Assembly (NCBI RefSeq): GCF_016919005.1
Contig: NZ_JAFFQE010000002.1
Span: 496,001-560,000, forward strand
DNA length: 64,000 nucleotides
Origin: Desulfopila inferna
Lineage (GTDB): Bacteria > Desulfobacterota > Desulfobulbia > Desulfobulbales > Desulfocapsaceae
Direction of reading: 5' to 3'
The number at the start of each line of letters is the position of its first letter. Position 1 is the stretch's first letter. Of this stretch, positions 25,922-35,223 are shown piece after piece. The position numbers were made by a program, and so were the translations under genes. The notes below the pieces were generated by a model. That model made no database searches. It was not told the origin of the DNA and saw only the letters and a list, made by a program, of their open reading frames with translations.

Positions 25922-25970
25922 TATAACCCAGCTGAGCTGGACTCTTTACCGATAATTCAAAATCCCCTGA
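25922..25970 (-). repeat. family B repeat, partial, reverse orientation
   Basis: 'ataacccagctgagctggac' then 'tctttacc' and a few bases later 'cccctgag' is the reverse complement of the right end of family B (GGGGTACTGTAAAGAGTCC, then AGCTCAGCTGGGTTAG). Confidence 0.65.
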
Positions 25971-26265
25971 GTCTGGTGTGCTGTTCTCTCCAAAACAGCA
26001 CCTGTTTTAAATACAATATCCTTCAGCTTTATGGAAGTTTTTAATTTTAAAGCAGGCTCCTCTCCTGCCGCCCATTGTGCTGTGGAACGAAATGTTCTCA
26101 CCATAAGAGCGACAGGCACTGCACTCATTTTTATCCAATTCAGCTTTCGTTTGAATCTATTTTTGATTTCACTTGAAATAATATATAAAACACTATAGAA
26201 ATTGATGGAGGGGTGTTCAACATTTCCCCTGTCAGAACTGGGTTCCCGATGAAAAGAGCTGTCCA

Positions 26266-26303
26266 GGCCTGGGCCAGGATTGCTGAGTCTCAGGGGTAAT
26301 CAG
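26266..26303. repeat. family A repeat, half copy (A4)
   Basis: 'ggcctgggccaggattgctg' then 'agtctcaggggtaatcag' matches the half with the GGCCAGGAAATGC arm. The usual partner half on its left is not recognisable. Confidence 0.75.
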
Positions 26304-26334
26304 AAAATCTACAGCAGAGTGTTCGACAAAAGGA

Positions 26335-27912
26335 ATGTCAACCTTGGAAACGGAAGTACTTATTATCGGAGGCGGTGTCACCGGGGCCGGAATCATGCGC
26401 GATCTTGCCCTGCGGGGAATCCACTGCATCCTTGTCGAGAAAAACGATCTCTGCGCCGGTGCCTCCGGGGGAAACCACGGTCTGCTTCACTCGGGAGCGC
26501 GGTATGTATCCAACGATCTGCAGTCCGCTGTCGAATGCCGCAACGAAGGATACATTCTCAAGAAAATTGCTCCTCACTGTATTGAGGAGACCGGCGGGTT
26601 GTTCGTCGGTATGGCTGGTGACGATGAAGAGTTCGCAGCCCGATTTCAGCCTCTCTGCCGCACCGCCGGCATTGCCTGTGAAGAGGTGTCTTCTCATGAC
26701 GCCATGATCATGGAACCCGGCCTCTCCAATAAGCTGTTGCGGGCGTTCCATGTGCCTGATGCGACGATCGATCCCTTTCATCTGGCACTGGAAAACGTCG
26801 CTCATGCCGCCATGATCAACACCAGCCGCTATTTACCCCACTGCGGCATCGTCGGCCTTCAACAACGGCACGGGCGGATACATGAGGCATTGTGCCGCGA
26901 CAACCTCACCGGCAAAACCCTTACTATCCGGGCACAGCAATTCGTCAATGCAGGCGGAGGATGGGCCATGGAAATCGCTGCTCTGGCGGGCTGCGATGAC
27001 GTGCGGCTTCTCTGGTCGAAAGGCACCCTGCTCGTCACCCATAATCGCTTGACTGATCGTGTCATCAATCGCCTCAGGCCGCCCTCCGACGGCGATATTC
27101 TTGTCCCCGGCGGCACAGTATCCATCCTCGGCACCACCTCTTTAAGGACAGACACCATTGACAATGTACAACCGACCGTGGAAGAGGTAAACCATAACAT
27201 CAGGGAAGGGATGGTCATGATTCCAGGACTCGAGCATACCCGGTTCATCAGGGCCTTCTCCCGGGTTCGCCCCCTGGTGCAGGAGGCGCAGCAGGATGAT
27301 GACCGCAATATCGCGCGCAGCTTCTCGCTTTTTGAGCACAGTTCCTCCCTGGAGAATTTCTGCACCATCACCGGCGGCAAACTGACCACCTACCGGCTCA
27401 TGGCTGAAAAAACAGCAGATCTCGTTGCCCTCAGACTCGGCAACACCCAATGCTGCACCACTCATCTCACGGCTCTTCCTGATTCAAGTGACTGCAGATG
27501 GACCGAACCCGGAGAATCTTCACACTATTGTTTTACCGCAAACGATGCTGAAGACTTGCTTCTATGCGAGTGCGAGATGGTGCCGCAGTCAGCGATCTCG
27601 CAAATAATCAATGAGACGCCCGGCGCCGAAAAGGAAATGAGCCTGACTGCCATCGCCCTGCGCAGCCGGGCCGGCAAGGGTTCCTGTCAGGGATCTTTTT
27701 GCGGTATGCGCATAGCCTCTTTCCTCTATGACTGCGGACATTATGCAGATTCCACCGGTCTCGATCACATGCGGGATTTCTTCAGCGAGCGCTTCAAGGG
27801 AATGCGCTGTGTTATCTGGGGGCAGCAGATGGCTCAGATGGAACTGGCCGAGGCACTGCACAAAGGCCTTCTCGGCCTGGACCTTCTCGATGCTGAAACT
27901 TCAGTCGGGTAA
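26335..27912 (+). CDS. glpA: anaerobic glycerol-3-phosphate dehydrogenase subunit A
   Basis: 525 residues (E. coli GlpA 542). FAD-binding 'VLIIGGGVTGAGIMRDLALRG' starts at residue 9; 'GNHGLLHSGARYV' and 'GGKLTTYRLMAEKTADLV' are the DAO-superfamily motifs of GlpA/GlpD. The C-terminal BFD-like domain has the four Cys of a [2Fe-2S] site: 'CECEMV' and 'GSCQGSFC'. It oxidises sn-glycerol-3-phosphate to DHAP and passes electrons through GlpB to GlpC and the quinone pool. Followed by glpB after 4 nt. AAAAGG just upstream of the ATG is close to the start but usable. Confidence 0.93.
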   Translation: MSTLETEVLIIGGGVTGAGIMRDLALRGIHCILVEKNDLCAGASGGNHGLLHSGARYVSNDLQSAVECRNEGYILKKIAPHCIEETGGLFVGMAGDDEEFAARFQPLCRTAGIACEEVSSHDAMIMEPGLSNKLLRAFHVPDATIDPFHLALENVAHAAMINTSRYLPHCGIVGLQQRHGRIHEALCRDNLTGKTLTIRAQQFVNAGGGWAMEIAALAGCDDVRLLWSKGTLLVTHNRLTDRVINRLRPPSDGDILVPGGTVSILGTTSLRTDTIDNVQPTVEEVNHNIREGMVMIPGLEHTRFIRAFSRVRPLVQEAQQDDDRNIARSFSLFEHSSSLENFCTITGGKLTTYRLMAEKTADLVALRLGNTQCCTTHLTALPDSSDCRWTEPGESSHYCFTANDAEDLLLCECEMVPQSAISQIINETPGAEKEMSLTAIALRSRAGKGSCQGSFCGMRIASFLYDCGHYADSTGLDHMRDFFSERFKGMRCVIWGQQMAQMELAEALHKGLLGLDLLDAETSVG

Positions 27913-27916
27913 ATAA

Positions 27917-29215
27917 ATGGACTCTCGATACATAGAAACGGATCTGGCCATCATCGGCATGGGACTGGCCGGAACCGCAGGCGCGATTTTTGCCGGCAAC
28001 AGAGGTATGTCCTGTACAGTCGCCGGCAATACCGGCGCCCTGACCTACACCACCGGCTATCTTGACCTTTTGGGCTTTCTTGATTCCCGGATTATCGGTA
28101 ATCCCTGGGAAAGTCTTATCGGGCTGAGAAACATCAACCCCGGGCACCCCCTGGCCGGTATCTCCGCTACTGCCATCGAGTCTGCCTTTGCAGAATTTAT
28201 CACCTTTGTCGAAGAACACGGCATCGGCTATTCAAGACCCGGCAAGAAAAATATCTGCGCGCTCACCCCTGCTGGAACGATCAAGCCCACACTCTGTGTC
28301 CCGAAAACCATGGAGAATGGCATCGAGGCCCTGAAAAACAAAGGTGAATGCACGATTTTCGGTTTTCATGGCCTCAAGGGATTCAGCGGTTCTCAAATAG
28401 TCGCCAACCTCCGTAAAAGCTGGCCGAAACTGCAGCAACGCAAAGTTACCTTCCCTGGCCATAGAGGCGGTGAGCTGTATCCCGAGGCGGCGGCCCGTTC
28501 TCTTGAAGTTGCTGAAAACAGAAAGCTGCTTGCCGAGATTATCAACAGGGAGGCAGGGGCATCCGCTTTCGTCGGTGTTCCCGCTCTGTTGGGGATGCAC
28601 AGGCCGGACGTGGTTCTTGCCGAACTCCAGAGACTGACCGGACGTCTGCTTTTCGAAATTCCCACCATGCCGCCATCCATTCCAGGAATCCGCCTGCGCG
28701 AAATGTTTGAGCAGGCTCTCCCAGGCAAAAACAGGATGCTGGTGCCGCAGCAAAAAGTCGATGCCATAGATTTTTCACAGGAATCTCTTGAACTAAAACT
28801 CAGCGACAATCGTGGTTCTCTGGTTATTCGAGCCAAATCGGCCCTGCTGGCGACAGGCCGGTTTCTCAGCAGCGGACTGACCTCGCATTTTGATGGTATC
28901 AGCGAATCCCTGATCGGTCTGCCGGTATACCAGCCTCCCTGCAGGCGGGACTGGTACCGCAAAGAATATTTCGACAGCCGCGGACATGACATACATCTTG
29001 CCGGCATTGAAACGGACGGTTCTTTTCGCCCGCTCGGACACTCCGGCAAGCCCTTTGACCCGCGGTTATTCTGCGCAGGCACCGTCCTGGCCCACCAAGA
29101 CTGGATCCGTCAGCGCTGCGGTGCCGGCCTGGCGATTGCCACTGCTTACAGGGCGGTTGAGGAGGCGCTGAAATACCTTAAAAGCGGCCGTGCTGCCCGG
29201 AGCGGCACCCGCTAG
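27917..29215 (+). CDS. glpB: anaerobic glycerol-3-phosphate dehydrogenase subunit B
   Basis: 432 residues (E. coli GlpB 419). N-terminal FAD site 'LAIIGMGLAGTAGAIFAGNRG', middle 'VTFPGHRGGELYPEAAARSLEV', and the C-terminal 'LFCAGTVLAHQDWIRQRCGAGLAIATAYRAVEEAL' all belong to GlpB. It acts as the second flavin subunit of GlpABC. The expected membrane-anchoring iron-sulfur subunit GlpC does not follow; the next gene encodes an unrelated lipoprotein dehydrogenase 199 nt away. Electron exit from GlpAB is therefore unclear in this window. Confidence 0.92.
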   Translation: MDSRYIETDLAIIGMGLAGTAGAIFAGNRGMSCTVAGNTGALTYTTGYLDLLGFLDSRIIGNPWESLIGLRNINPGHPLAGISATAIESAFAEFITFVEEHGIGYSRPGKKNICALTPAGTIKPTLCVPKTMENGIEALKNKGECTIFGFHGLKGFSGSQIVANLRKSWPKLQQRKVTFPGHRGGELYPEAAARSLEVAENRKLLAEIINREAGASAFVGVPALLGMHRPDVVLAELQRLTGRLLFEIPTMPPSIPGIRLREMFEQALPGKNRMLVPQQKVDAIDFSQESLELKLSDNRGSLVIRAKSALLATGRFLSSGLTSHFDGISESLIGLPVYQPPCRRDWYRKEYFDSRGHDIHLAGIETDGSFRPLGHSGKPFDPRLFCAGTVLAHQDWIRQRCGAGLAIATAYRAVEEALKYLKSGRAARSGTR

Positions 29216-29413
29216 AGTTTTGTTCTCACTCACCATAGCACCTTACTCCTTTTGACCAACCTCCCGGCCCGCCAAAAAGACGCTTGACCCGTCGAACAAC
29301 AATGCATACGATTGAGCAATAACCGCCATTCCTGACAAAAATGCCCCGCCTTGGACCGTGTATATTTCAAGACGGATGTCCGCATCCCCTCTTCTATCGC
29401 GTAGAGGTGTCCC

Positions 29414-30724
29414 ATGAGTAGACTACCCGGATTATTATGGCTTGGTCTGATGCTCACTCTTGCAGGGTGCAATCATACGGCACAATTACCTGTTTCAGCA
29501 GGGACCGGTCCCGATCCGGTATTGCCGTCCCCGCCTGACAACATTATTCCCACCGTTAACATAGCCCCGGCCAAAGGCTGGCCCGAAGGTGGTCAACCCG
29601 TTTCCGCTCCAGGAACGACGGTACGGCCTTTTGCCGATAGCCTGGATCACCCTCGCTGGATCTATGTCCTACCTAACGGAGATGTCCTGGTGGCCGAAGC
29701 GAATGCTCCGGAAGAAGCGGGCAAAGAGGGCATCAAAGGCTGGTTGATGAAAATGATGAAAAAAATTGCCGGTGCCGGCGTACCCAGTGCCGACAGAATT
29801 ACCCTGCTGCGCGATAAAGACGGTGACGGAGTGGTGGATGTACGCACCATTTTTCTGCAGAAACTCCATTCTCCCTTTGGCATGGCACTTATTGGAGATA
29901 CCTTCTTTGTTGCCAATACCGATGCCCTGCTGAGTTTTCCCTACACGCCGGATACGACCCAAATCAAGGCCCCCGGTACCAAAATCCTGGATTTGCCGGC
30001 AGGAACCATCAACCGGCACTGGACTCGCAATATTCTTGCCGCCGGAGATGACCGCACGCTCTATGTTACCGTGGGCTCAAACAGCGACCATGGGGAAAAT
30101 GGGATGGAAAGGGAAAGGGGACGTGCCGCAATCTGGGTTGTCGATACCGAAACAGGAGATCACCGCCTCTTTGCCACCGGCTTGCGTAACCCCAACGGCA
30201 TGGCTATCGAGCCCCTCAGCGGTGTGCTCTGGACCTCGGTCAATGAGCGCGATCAGCTGGGCAGTGACCTGGTTCCCGACTATATGACCTCGGTGCGCGA
30301 CGGTGGGTTTTATGGCTGGCCCTACAGCTACTTCGGACAGCATATCGATACACGCGTGCAGCCTCAGAGACCGGATCTGGTGAATCGTGCCATAATACCG
30401 GACTACGCTCTTGGACCGCATACCTCCAGCCTGGGCCTGGTTCACTCGGAAGGTGTCAGGCTGCCTGAGCCGTTTACCGAAGGCATGTTTGTCGGCCAGC
30501 ATGGCTCCTGGAACCGCAAACCGCATAGCGGATATAAAGTAATCTTCGTCCCCTTTCATGAGGGCCGGCCGGATGGGCTGCCCATAGACCTTCTCACCGG
30601 CTTCCTCAGCGGGGATGGTGATGCCCTGGGACGACCGGTAGGCGTGGCCATTGACAAACAGGGTGCCCTGCTGGTAGCGGACGATGTCGGCAACATTATC
30701 TGGAGGGTAACCGCGGATCAATGA
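29414..30724 (+). CDS. PQQ-type sugar (sorbosone-like) dehydrogenase lipoprotein
   Basis: 436 residues. Lipoprotein signal '[13 protein letters not shown]' with Cys about residue 19, then a Pro-rich linker and a six-bladed beta-propeller domain of the soluble glucose/sorbosone dehydrogenase class: '[20 protein letters not shown]', '[14 protein letters not shown]', '[20 protein letters not shown]', '[12 protein letters not shown]', '[26 protein letters not shown]', '[18 protein letters not shown]'. These enzymes oxidise aldoses or similar substrates with PQQ in the periplasm. No PQQ biosynthesis genes are nearby, so the real cofactor and substrate are uncertain. Confidence 0.85.
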   Translation: MSRLPGLLWLGLMLTLAGCNHTAQLPVSAGTGPDPVLPSPPDNIIPTVNIAPAKGWPEGGQPVSAPGTTVRPFADSLDHPRWIYVLPNGDVLVAEANAPEEAGKEGIKGWLMKMMKKIAGAGVPSADRITLLRDKDGDGVVDVRTIFLQKLHSPFGMALIGDTFFVANTDALLSFPYTPDTTQIKAPGTKILDLPAGTINRHWTRNILAAGDDRTLYVTVGSNSDHGENGMERERGRAAIWVVDTETGDHRLFATGLRNPNGMAIEPLSGVLWTSVNERDQLGSDLVPDYMTSVRDGGFYGWPYSYFGQHIDTRVQPQRPDLVNRAIIPDYALGPHTSSLGLVHSEGVRLPEPFTEGMFVGQHGSWNRKPHSGYKVIFVPFHEGRPDGLPIDLLTGFLSGDGDALGRPVGVAIDKQGALLVADDVGNIIWRVTADQ

Positions 30725-30840
30725 CGTGCGCTCCCGATAACGTAGCGGCCTGATTTTCTGCACCCCACCCTTTTTTTCCAAACTGGGAGTCGATACATCA
30801 GCGGACTGTTGCAGTCTCTCAAGCAAGGGAGCAAAATGTC

Positions 30841-31545
30841 ATGCCTGAAATCCCACCACCTAACAGACTAATCCTGTTGTTTTCTTTAATGCTGATTGTT
30901 CTTTCTTTTAACGAGGCACCCGCTGGAAAATATACATGTGATGGATTGCCTGCGATTACCGTTTTCGCAAAAGACCCCCATACGGCGAACACCATCTGCG
31001 ATTATGCGGAAAAGTCACTATCGATTTTGAGCCGGTTCGGACTCATTCCTCTTCATCAGATCATCATAGAAATAGTTGAGGAAGAAATACAGAACCTTGG
31101 CTGCACTGCCTATGGCGCCTACGACAGTCGCACGGACAGGATCACCCTGATGTCATATCAATCGATCCTCCGCAATCAGGACCATCCACAGATGTATGGA
31201 GAATTTTTTGATCGGGTTTTTTACGGCAGTGTAATAGCACATGAAATAACCCATGCTGTTTTTCATCAATATTCTCCGCACATCTCTCCAGGAATCGTCC
31301 AGCAGGAGTATCTTGCTCATGCCATCCAGCTTGCAGTTCTTCCAGAAGACAGGAGAACCGGCATCGTCGCCCGGATGGAGGTCACTCCCTGGGAATCAGG
31401 AGATATCATAAGCGATACCTATTTGGGTTTGGACCCGGAACATTTTGCGGTAAAATCATATAGTCATCTGGTGACATGCGATGATCCTCAAGCCTTTATT
31501 GGAATCTTGCTGAATTCGAAATGGTTTTCCATTAATGTTCCCTGA
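30841..31545 (+). CDS. putative secreted HExxH metallopeptidase-like protein
   Basis: 234 residues. Residues 8-28 are hydrophobic and end 'NEAPAG', fitting a signal peptide. A zinc site is suggested by HEITH (His134, Glu135, His138) with Glu156 in 'QQEYLAH' 18 residues later, the gluzincin arrangement. Four cysteines (33, 53, 88, and one near 219) could form disulfides in the periplasm. Not assigned to a named peptidase family; resembles uncharacterised DUF6639-like proteins. Downstream aminotransferase starts 177 nt later. The HExxH gives moderate support for peptidase activity, not proof. Confidence 0.7.
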   Translation: MPEIPPPNRLILLFSLMLIVLSFNEAPAGKYTCDGLPAITVFAKDPHTANTICDYAEKSLSILSRFGLIPLHQIIIEIVEEEIQNLGCTAYGAYDSRTDRITLMSYQSILRNQDHPQMYGEFFDRVFYGSVIAHEITHAVFHQYSPHISPGIVQQEYLAHAIQLAVLPEDRRTGIVARMEVTPWESGDIISDTYLGLDPEHFAVKSYSHLVTCDDPQAFIGILLNSKWFSINVP

Positions 31546-31722
31546 GGCAGGAGGTGAAGCGGGCCGGGACTGAGAATCAGGGATAGTCACTCAACCCGCT
31601 TCTGAAATATTTGCACTGCCTTTCCAATTGTGATAAAGGAAGACAAAATGCTCCCTGATTCTCTCAAGGTCAACTGCCGCCTTGTCAGAGGAGTCGAACT
31701 GAATTGCAGCCACAGGAGAACA

Positions 31723-32835
31723 ATGCCAATGAACCACCTCGATACCCTATCCCAGACGCTGCTCATGGGTCCTGGTCCCTCATGCGTCCCCGACCCGGTA
31801 TATGCTGCCTTGTCCCGTTATACAATCGGTCATCTCGATCCTCGCTTTATCAGCATTATGGATGAGATAAAGAGGAGATTGCAGCTCCTCATGGAAACTG
31901 AAAACAGGCTGACCATTCCCATCTCCGGCACCGGATCAGCGGGAATGGAAACCTGCTTTGTCAATCTCATAGAGCCGGGGGATCCTGTTCTCGTTCTCAA
32001 AAACGGTGTCTTCGGCATGCGTATGGAGGATCTGGCCGGCCGGCTCGGAGCTGCCGTGGATGTCCTTGAATTCGAATGGGGTACCGCGGTAGAGCCTGAA
32101 GCAGTAAAGAAGAAGCTGCAGGAAAAATCATACAAAATTGTCGCTGTCGTCCATGCAGAAACATCTACCGGGGTAATGAACCCTGTTGATAAAATCGGGG
32201 AAATGGCCGCAGCAAGCAACGCCCTTTTTCTGGTCGACAGCGTCACCAGCCTTGGCGGATTACCGGTGAAGACTGACGATTGGAAGATCGATGCCATCTA
32301 CAGCGGCACCCAGAAGTGCCTCTCCTGTCCGCCGGGGCTTGCACCGATCTCTTTTTCTGCAAAAGCGATTGAAACATTAAAAGCACGCAAGACCAAAGTT
32401 CCAAACTGGTATCTGGATCTCACCATGATCATCAACTACTGGGATGGAGACACACGGGCCTATCATCACACCGCTCCGGTGAATATGCTCTATGGTCTCT
32501 ACGCGGCATTAGGCGTGATTCTGGAAGAAGGAAAGGAGCAGGTTTTTGCCCGTCACCGCCAAACGCATGATTACCTTGTTGAGGGCCTTGAGAAATTAGG
32601 GCTTGCCATGGCCGTGTCTCCGGAGAGCCGTCTGCCGATGCTCAATGCCGTGACCATTCCGGAAGGTACCGAGGATGCCCGGATACGCCAACAGCTGCTC
32701 AAAAAATATGATATAGAAATAGGTGCCGGCCTCGGTCCGCTGGCCGGTAAAATCTGGCGAGTTGGCCTTATGGGACATACCGCCAGAGAAAAAAACGTCG
32801 ACAGGCTGCTCCAGGCACTTCAGGAAATACTGTAG
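31723..32835 (+). CDS. class V aminotransferase (alanine/serine-glyoxylate type)
   Basis: 370 residues from the ATG at 31723 (CAGGAGAA upstream); the frame is open 31 codons further but that part lacks family similarity. Fold type I PLP enzyme: 'LLMGPGPSCVPDPVYAALS' N-terminus, 'GTGSAGMETCFVNLIEPGDPVLV', aspartate in 'LFLVDSVTSLGG' and PLP-lysine in 'YSGTQKCLSCPPGLAP' (about residue 196). This matches alanine-glyoxylate/serine-pyruvate transaminases that make glycine from glyoxylate. 'RVGLMGHTAR' near the end binds the substrate carboxylate. Monocistronic. Confidence 0.9.
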   Translation: MPMNHLDTLSQTLLMGPGPSCVPDPVYAALSRYTIGHLDPRFISIMDEIKRRLQLLMETENRLTIPISGTGSAGMETCFVNLIEPGDPVLVLKNGVFGMRMEDLAGRLGAAVDVLEFEWGTAVEPEAVKKKLQEKSYKIVAVVHAETSTGVMNPVDKIGEMAAASNALFLVDSVTSLGGLPVKTDDWKIDAIYSGTQKCLSCPPGLAPISFSAKAIETLKARKTKVPNWYLDLTMIINYWDGDTRAYHHTAPVNMLYGLYAALGVILEEGKEQVFARHRQTHDYLVEGLEKLGLAMAVSPESRLPMLNAVTIPEGTEDARIRQQLLKKYDIEIGAGLGPLAGKIWRVGLMGHTAREKNVDRLLQALQEIL

Positions 32836-32999
32836 ATGATTTTACTTTCCGCTACGGCAGCAACGGCATGCAGAGGATCGTGTTCGTTTCGATCTTCTTC
32901 ATGCCCGGCCTGGTCGTTACTCCATTCAATTATGTTGTTTCCACTTCATTATCCTCAAGGAAGAATAGCTGTTTTTCCCGGATTTACCTCTGCCTCACC

Positions 33000-33320
33000 A
33001 TGAGTATTCTGCTTTTCCACTGGATCAGGTTTTTCGGAGCCATTGCGGCCTTACTCCTGGCCATACTTTATCTGGCCGAATTTGAACGATTCGCCCTGGC
33101 CGGTTTCCTGCTCATCGGTGTTTATGTGACCTATGTCTTTATCCGTATGAGAAAGGGTGGTTATCCGGCAAGATGCGATTTATGCGGCAGCCGGAGTAGG
33201 CTGACCGTAGAGCATGAAGGTTTTTCCAATGTCCGTCTGATCCTGGAGTGCCCCCGGTGCGGCAGGGTTGTCAATACTGCCGGGAACGGCATCATCCCTG
33301 GGCGGGAAGAAGATAACTGA
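33000..33320 (+). CDS. small membrane protein with C-terminal zinc ribbon
   Basis: 106 residues from the ATG at 33000; an upstream in-frame ATG would add an unlikely 44 residues. Two hydrophobic segments (about 5-25 and 30-48) are followed by a cytoplasmic zinc ribbon: CDLC (residues 58-61) and CPRC (about 87-90). No family name recognised. It lies 44 nt before the DHH-CBS gene and may be in its operon. Confidence 0.65.
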   Translation: MSILLFHWIRFFGAIAALLLAILYLAEFERFALAGFLLIGVYVTYVFIRMRKGGYPARCDLCGSRSRLTVEHEGFSNVRLILECPRCGRVVNTAGNGIIPGREEDN

Positions 33321-33364
33321 ACCTTTTTTTGCCTCAATAGGGAAGGAACAAGGAAACATCTGCA

Positions 33365-34663
33365 ATGAAAATTATCACAACCCATAAAAATACCGACTTC
33401 GATGCTCTTGCCTCCGTCATTGCGGCAACCATTCTTTACCCCGGCGCAATTGGTGTAATTCCTAAAATGGTCAACAGGAATGTGGAAAAATTCCTCTCGA
33501 CACATAAAACCGCCTTCAATATTGTTCTTCCCCATGAAATCGAGCATGAAGAAGTTGATACCCTGATCGTCGTCGACACGCACTGCTGGAAACGACTTGA
33601 CCGTATGGAGAAACTGCGTCAACGGGATGATCTGGTGATTCACATCTGGGATCATCATGAGGAAGGAGACATCAACGCCTCCTGGCAATGTATCGAACCT
33701 GTCGGTGCAACCGTGACTCTGCTGGTCAGGGAGCTGCAACGCCGAAAAATTTGCCTGACGCCTCTGGACTCCACGGTTTTGCTCATTGGCCTCTATGAAG
33801 ATACCGGCCACCTCTCCTATCCTTTGACCGGAAGGGAGGACGCCGCGGCCGCAGAATATCTGCTGGGCAACTGCGCCGATCTCAATGTTGCCTCGTTTTT
33901 TCTCAACCCTCCGTATGAGGAAGTGCAGAGAGATGTTCTCTTCAAGCTGATCGAAAACACCGAGAAGATCAGCCATCGCAAGATCCTGATAGGGATCAAT
34001 ATCGTCAAACTCGAAAAGAATGTGCCAATGCTGGCCTCCATCGTCAGCATGTACCGCAAGCTCATCAGCACCGAAGTCGTTTTCGCCATATTCGTCAATA
34101 ATGAAACCTCCTGCACCGTTATTGCCCGCAGTGCCAATGAACGTGTTGATGTCGCAGCAGTATTGGGACATTTTGGCGGCGGCGGTCATCCCGGCGCTGC
34201 ATCAGCGACCATAAAACTGGAACGCTATAGCCCCGAAAGCGTTAAAGAGAAGATCATCAGGGTTATCAGGGAGAATAGGATCAACAGGGCCACAATTGCA
34301 GATCTGATGTCCTATCCGGTTACCATGGTATCTCCGGACACGCCGATGGAAAAGATTCGCGAAATCATGGAAGAGAAAGGTATCAGGGGAATTCTGGTGG
34401 GTACCGAAGAGGATCTGGAAGGCATAATCGTACTGTGGGATTTAAAAAAAATCAAACAGGACCGCCAGTGGAAGGCGCCGGTCAAAGCTTTCATGGCGCG
34501 CAACGTGACTACCATTCCGCCAAACATTGATCCTGCCGAGGCCGCCCAGATAATGGTGCAGCGCAATATTGGCCATCTTCCGGTTGAACACCAGGGCAGA
34601 ATAATAGGTATCCTGACCCGGACGGACATGTTGACGTTTTTTTATGACATGCTGCCTGATTAG
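33365..34663 (+). CDS. DHH-family phosphoesterase with CBS pair
   Basis: 432 residues. DHH motifs: 'DFDALASV' (motif I), 'IVVDTH' (II), 'IWDHHEEGD' (III) and DHHA1 'GHFGGGGHPGAASATI' (about 272-287). Two CBS domains follow (about 310-432: 'LMSYPVTMVSPDTPMEKIREIMEEKGIRG' and 'FMARNVTTIPPNIDPAEAAQIMVQRNIGHLPV'). This equals the N-terminal half of the DHH-CBS-CCA tRNA nucleotidyltransferase fusions of delta-proteobacteria; here the nucleotidyltransferase part is absent. It probably hydrolyses nanoRNA, oligonucleotides or cyclic dinucleotide products, with CBS sensing of adenine nucleotides. Its stop TAG is the first part of a family B repeat. Confidence 0.88.
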   Translation: MKIITTHKNTDFDALASVIAATILYPGAIGVIPKMVNRNVEKFLSTHKTAFNIVLPHEIEHEEVDTLIVVDTHCWKRLDRMEKLRQRDDLVIHIWDHHEEGDINASWQCIEPVGATVTLLVRELQRRKICLTPLDSTVLLIGLYEDTGHLSYPLTGREDAAAAEYLLGNCADLNVASFFLNPPYEEVQRDVLFKLIENTEKISHRKILIGINIVKLEKNVPMLASIVSMYRKLISTEVVFAIFVNNETSCTVIARSANERVDVAAVLGHFGGGGHPGAASATIKLERYSPESVKEKIIRVIRENRINRATIADLMSYPVTMVSPDTPMEKIREIMEEKGIRGILVGTEEDLEGIIVLWDLKKIKQDRQWKAPVKAFMARNVTTIPPNIDPAEAAQIMVQRNIGHLPVEHQGRIIGILTRTDMLTFFYDMLPD

Positions 34664-34770
34664 TGCTTTACTCCTTAGAGAACAGCCTAAGAGCAGAAAA
34701 ACGGAAGATATGTTAAAATCCGTGAATCCGCCTCTACAGCGAAAGCACTTATCCAGCTCTGCTGGGTTAG
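34660..34770 (+). repeat. family B repeat, copy 1 of a tandem pair
   Basis: Starts TTAGTGCTTTACTCC, ends 'agcacttatccagctctgct' then 'gggttag'. The first TTAG contains the stop codon of the DHH-CBS gene. The terminal TTAG is shared with the next copy. Confidence 0.8.
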
Positions 34771-34940
34771 TGCTTTGCTCCTCACTCCTCACTCCTCACT
34801 CCTCACTCCTCACTCCTGAGAATCAGTCATAAAAAGCAGAAAAACGAAAACAACCCTAAAGGCTAATAACTTAAATATTACAGCCAAAGCACCTATACCC
34901 ACAAATGGGGTACTGTAGGAGTTCAGCTCTGCTGGGATAG
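34767..34940 (+). repeat. family B repeat, copy 2 of a tandem pair
   Basis: Starts TTAGTGCTTTGCTCC, includes the CACTCCT microsatellite and 'gaaaaacgaaaacaa', ends 'ggggtactgtaggagttcag' then 'ctctgctgggatag'. Confidence 0.8.
34783..34817. repeat. CACTCCT x5 tandem repeat
   Basis: Five perfect copies of the 7-mer CACTCCT in a row, with a partial CTCCT just before, inside family B copy 2. It looks like slippage expansion of the element's own 'TTACTCCT' end. Confidence 0.9.
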
Positions 34941-35223
34941 TGCCCCACTCCAGGTTTCCTGTCGATTTTTAGTTTTTTCAAACGCCATAGATAAAACAGG
35001 GCTCTTCCGGATTTAGCGTACTTTTGCTCTTCTGCTTGAAATAATCCCCTAAAGAATCAATGTTTCCATGATGTTGCAAAGACGCTGTAAATTGTTGGGG
35101 TTCGCTAGGCTCACCCCCAACCTTGCAAAAATTCGATTGCGACAATCCGCTAGGTTGGTGCTGACGCAAGGAAGCCCAACGTTTTTGCTGCAGGCCACCT
35201 TCAGCCTGTGAACCAAAAATACT
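34941..35223. other. remaining intergenic region before enoyl-CoA hydratase
   Basis: About 280 bp downstream of both flanking genes (convergent). No gene or clear terminator seen. Confidence 0.4.

Larger units (their letters stand above)
25899..26334. other. intergenic region before glpA with A and B repeat pieces
   Basis: 436 bp. A reverse-oriented family B fragment is at 25922-25970 and a family A half copy at 26266-26303. The glpA start follows 31 nt after the latter. The middle part is AT-rich and may carry the divergent promoters. Confidence 0.5.

Noticed and set aside
33161-34189. 342-codon minus-strand frame opposite the DHH-CBS gene
   Set aside because: The plus-strand gene has complete DHH, DHHA1 and CBS motifs; the antisense frame has none.
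34644-34832. Short frame with repeated LLTPHSS residues
   Set aside because: Generated by the CACTCCT microsatellite and family B repeat, with no Shine-Dalgarno or conserved features.
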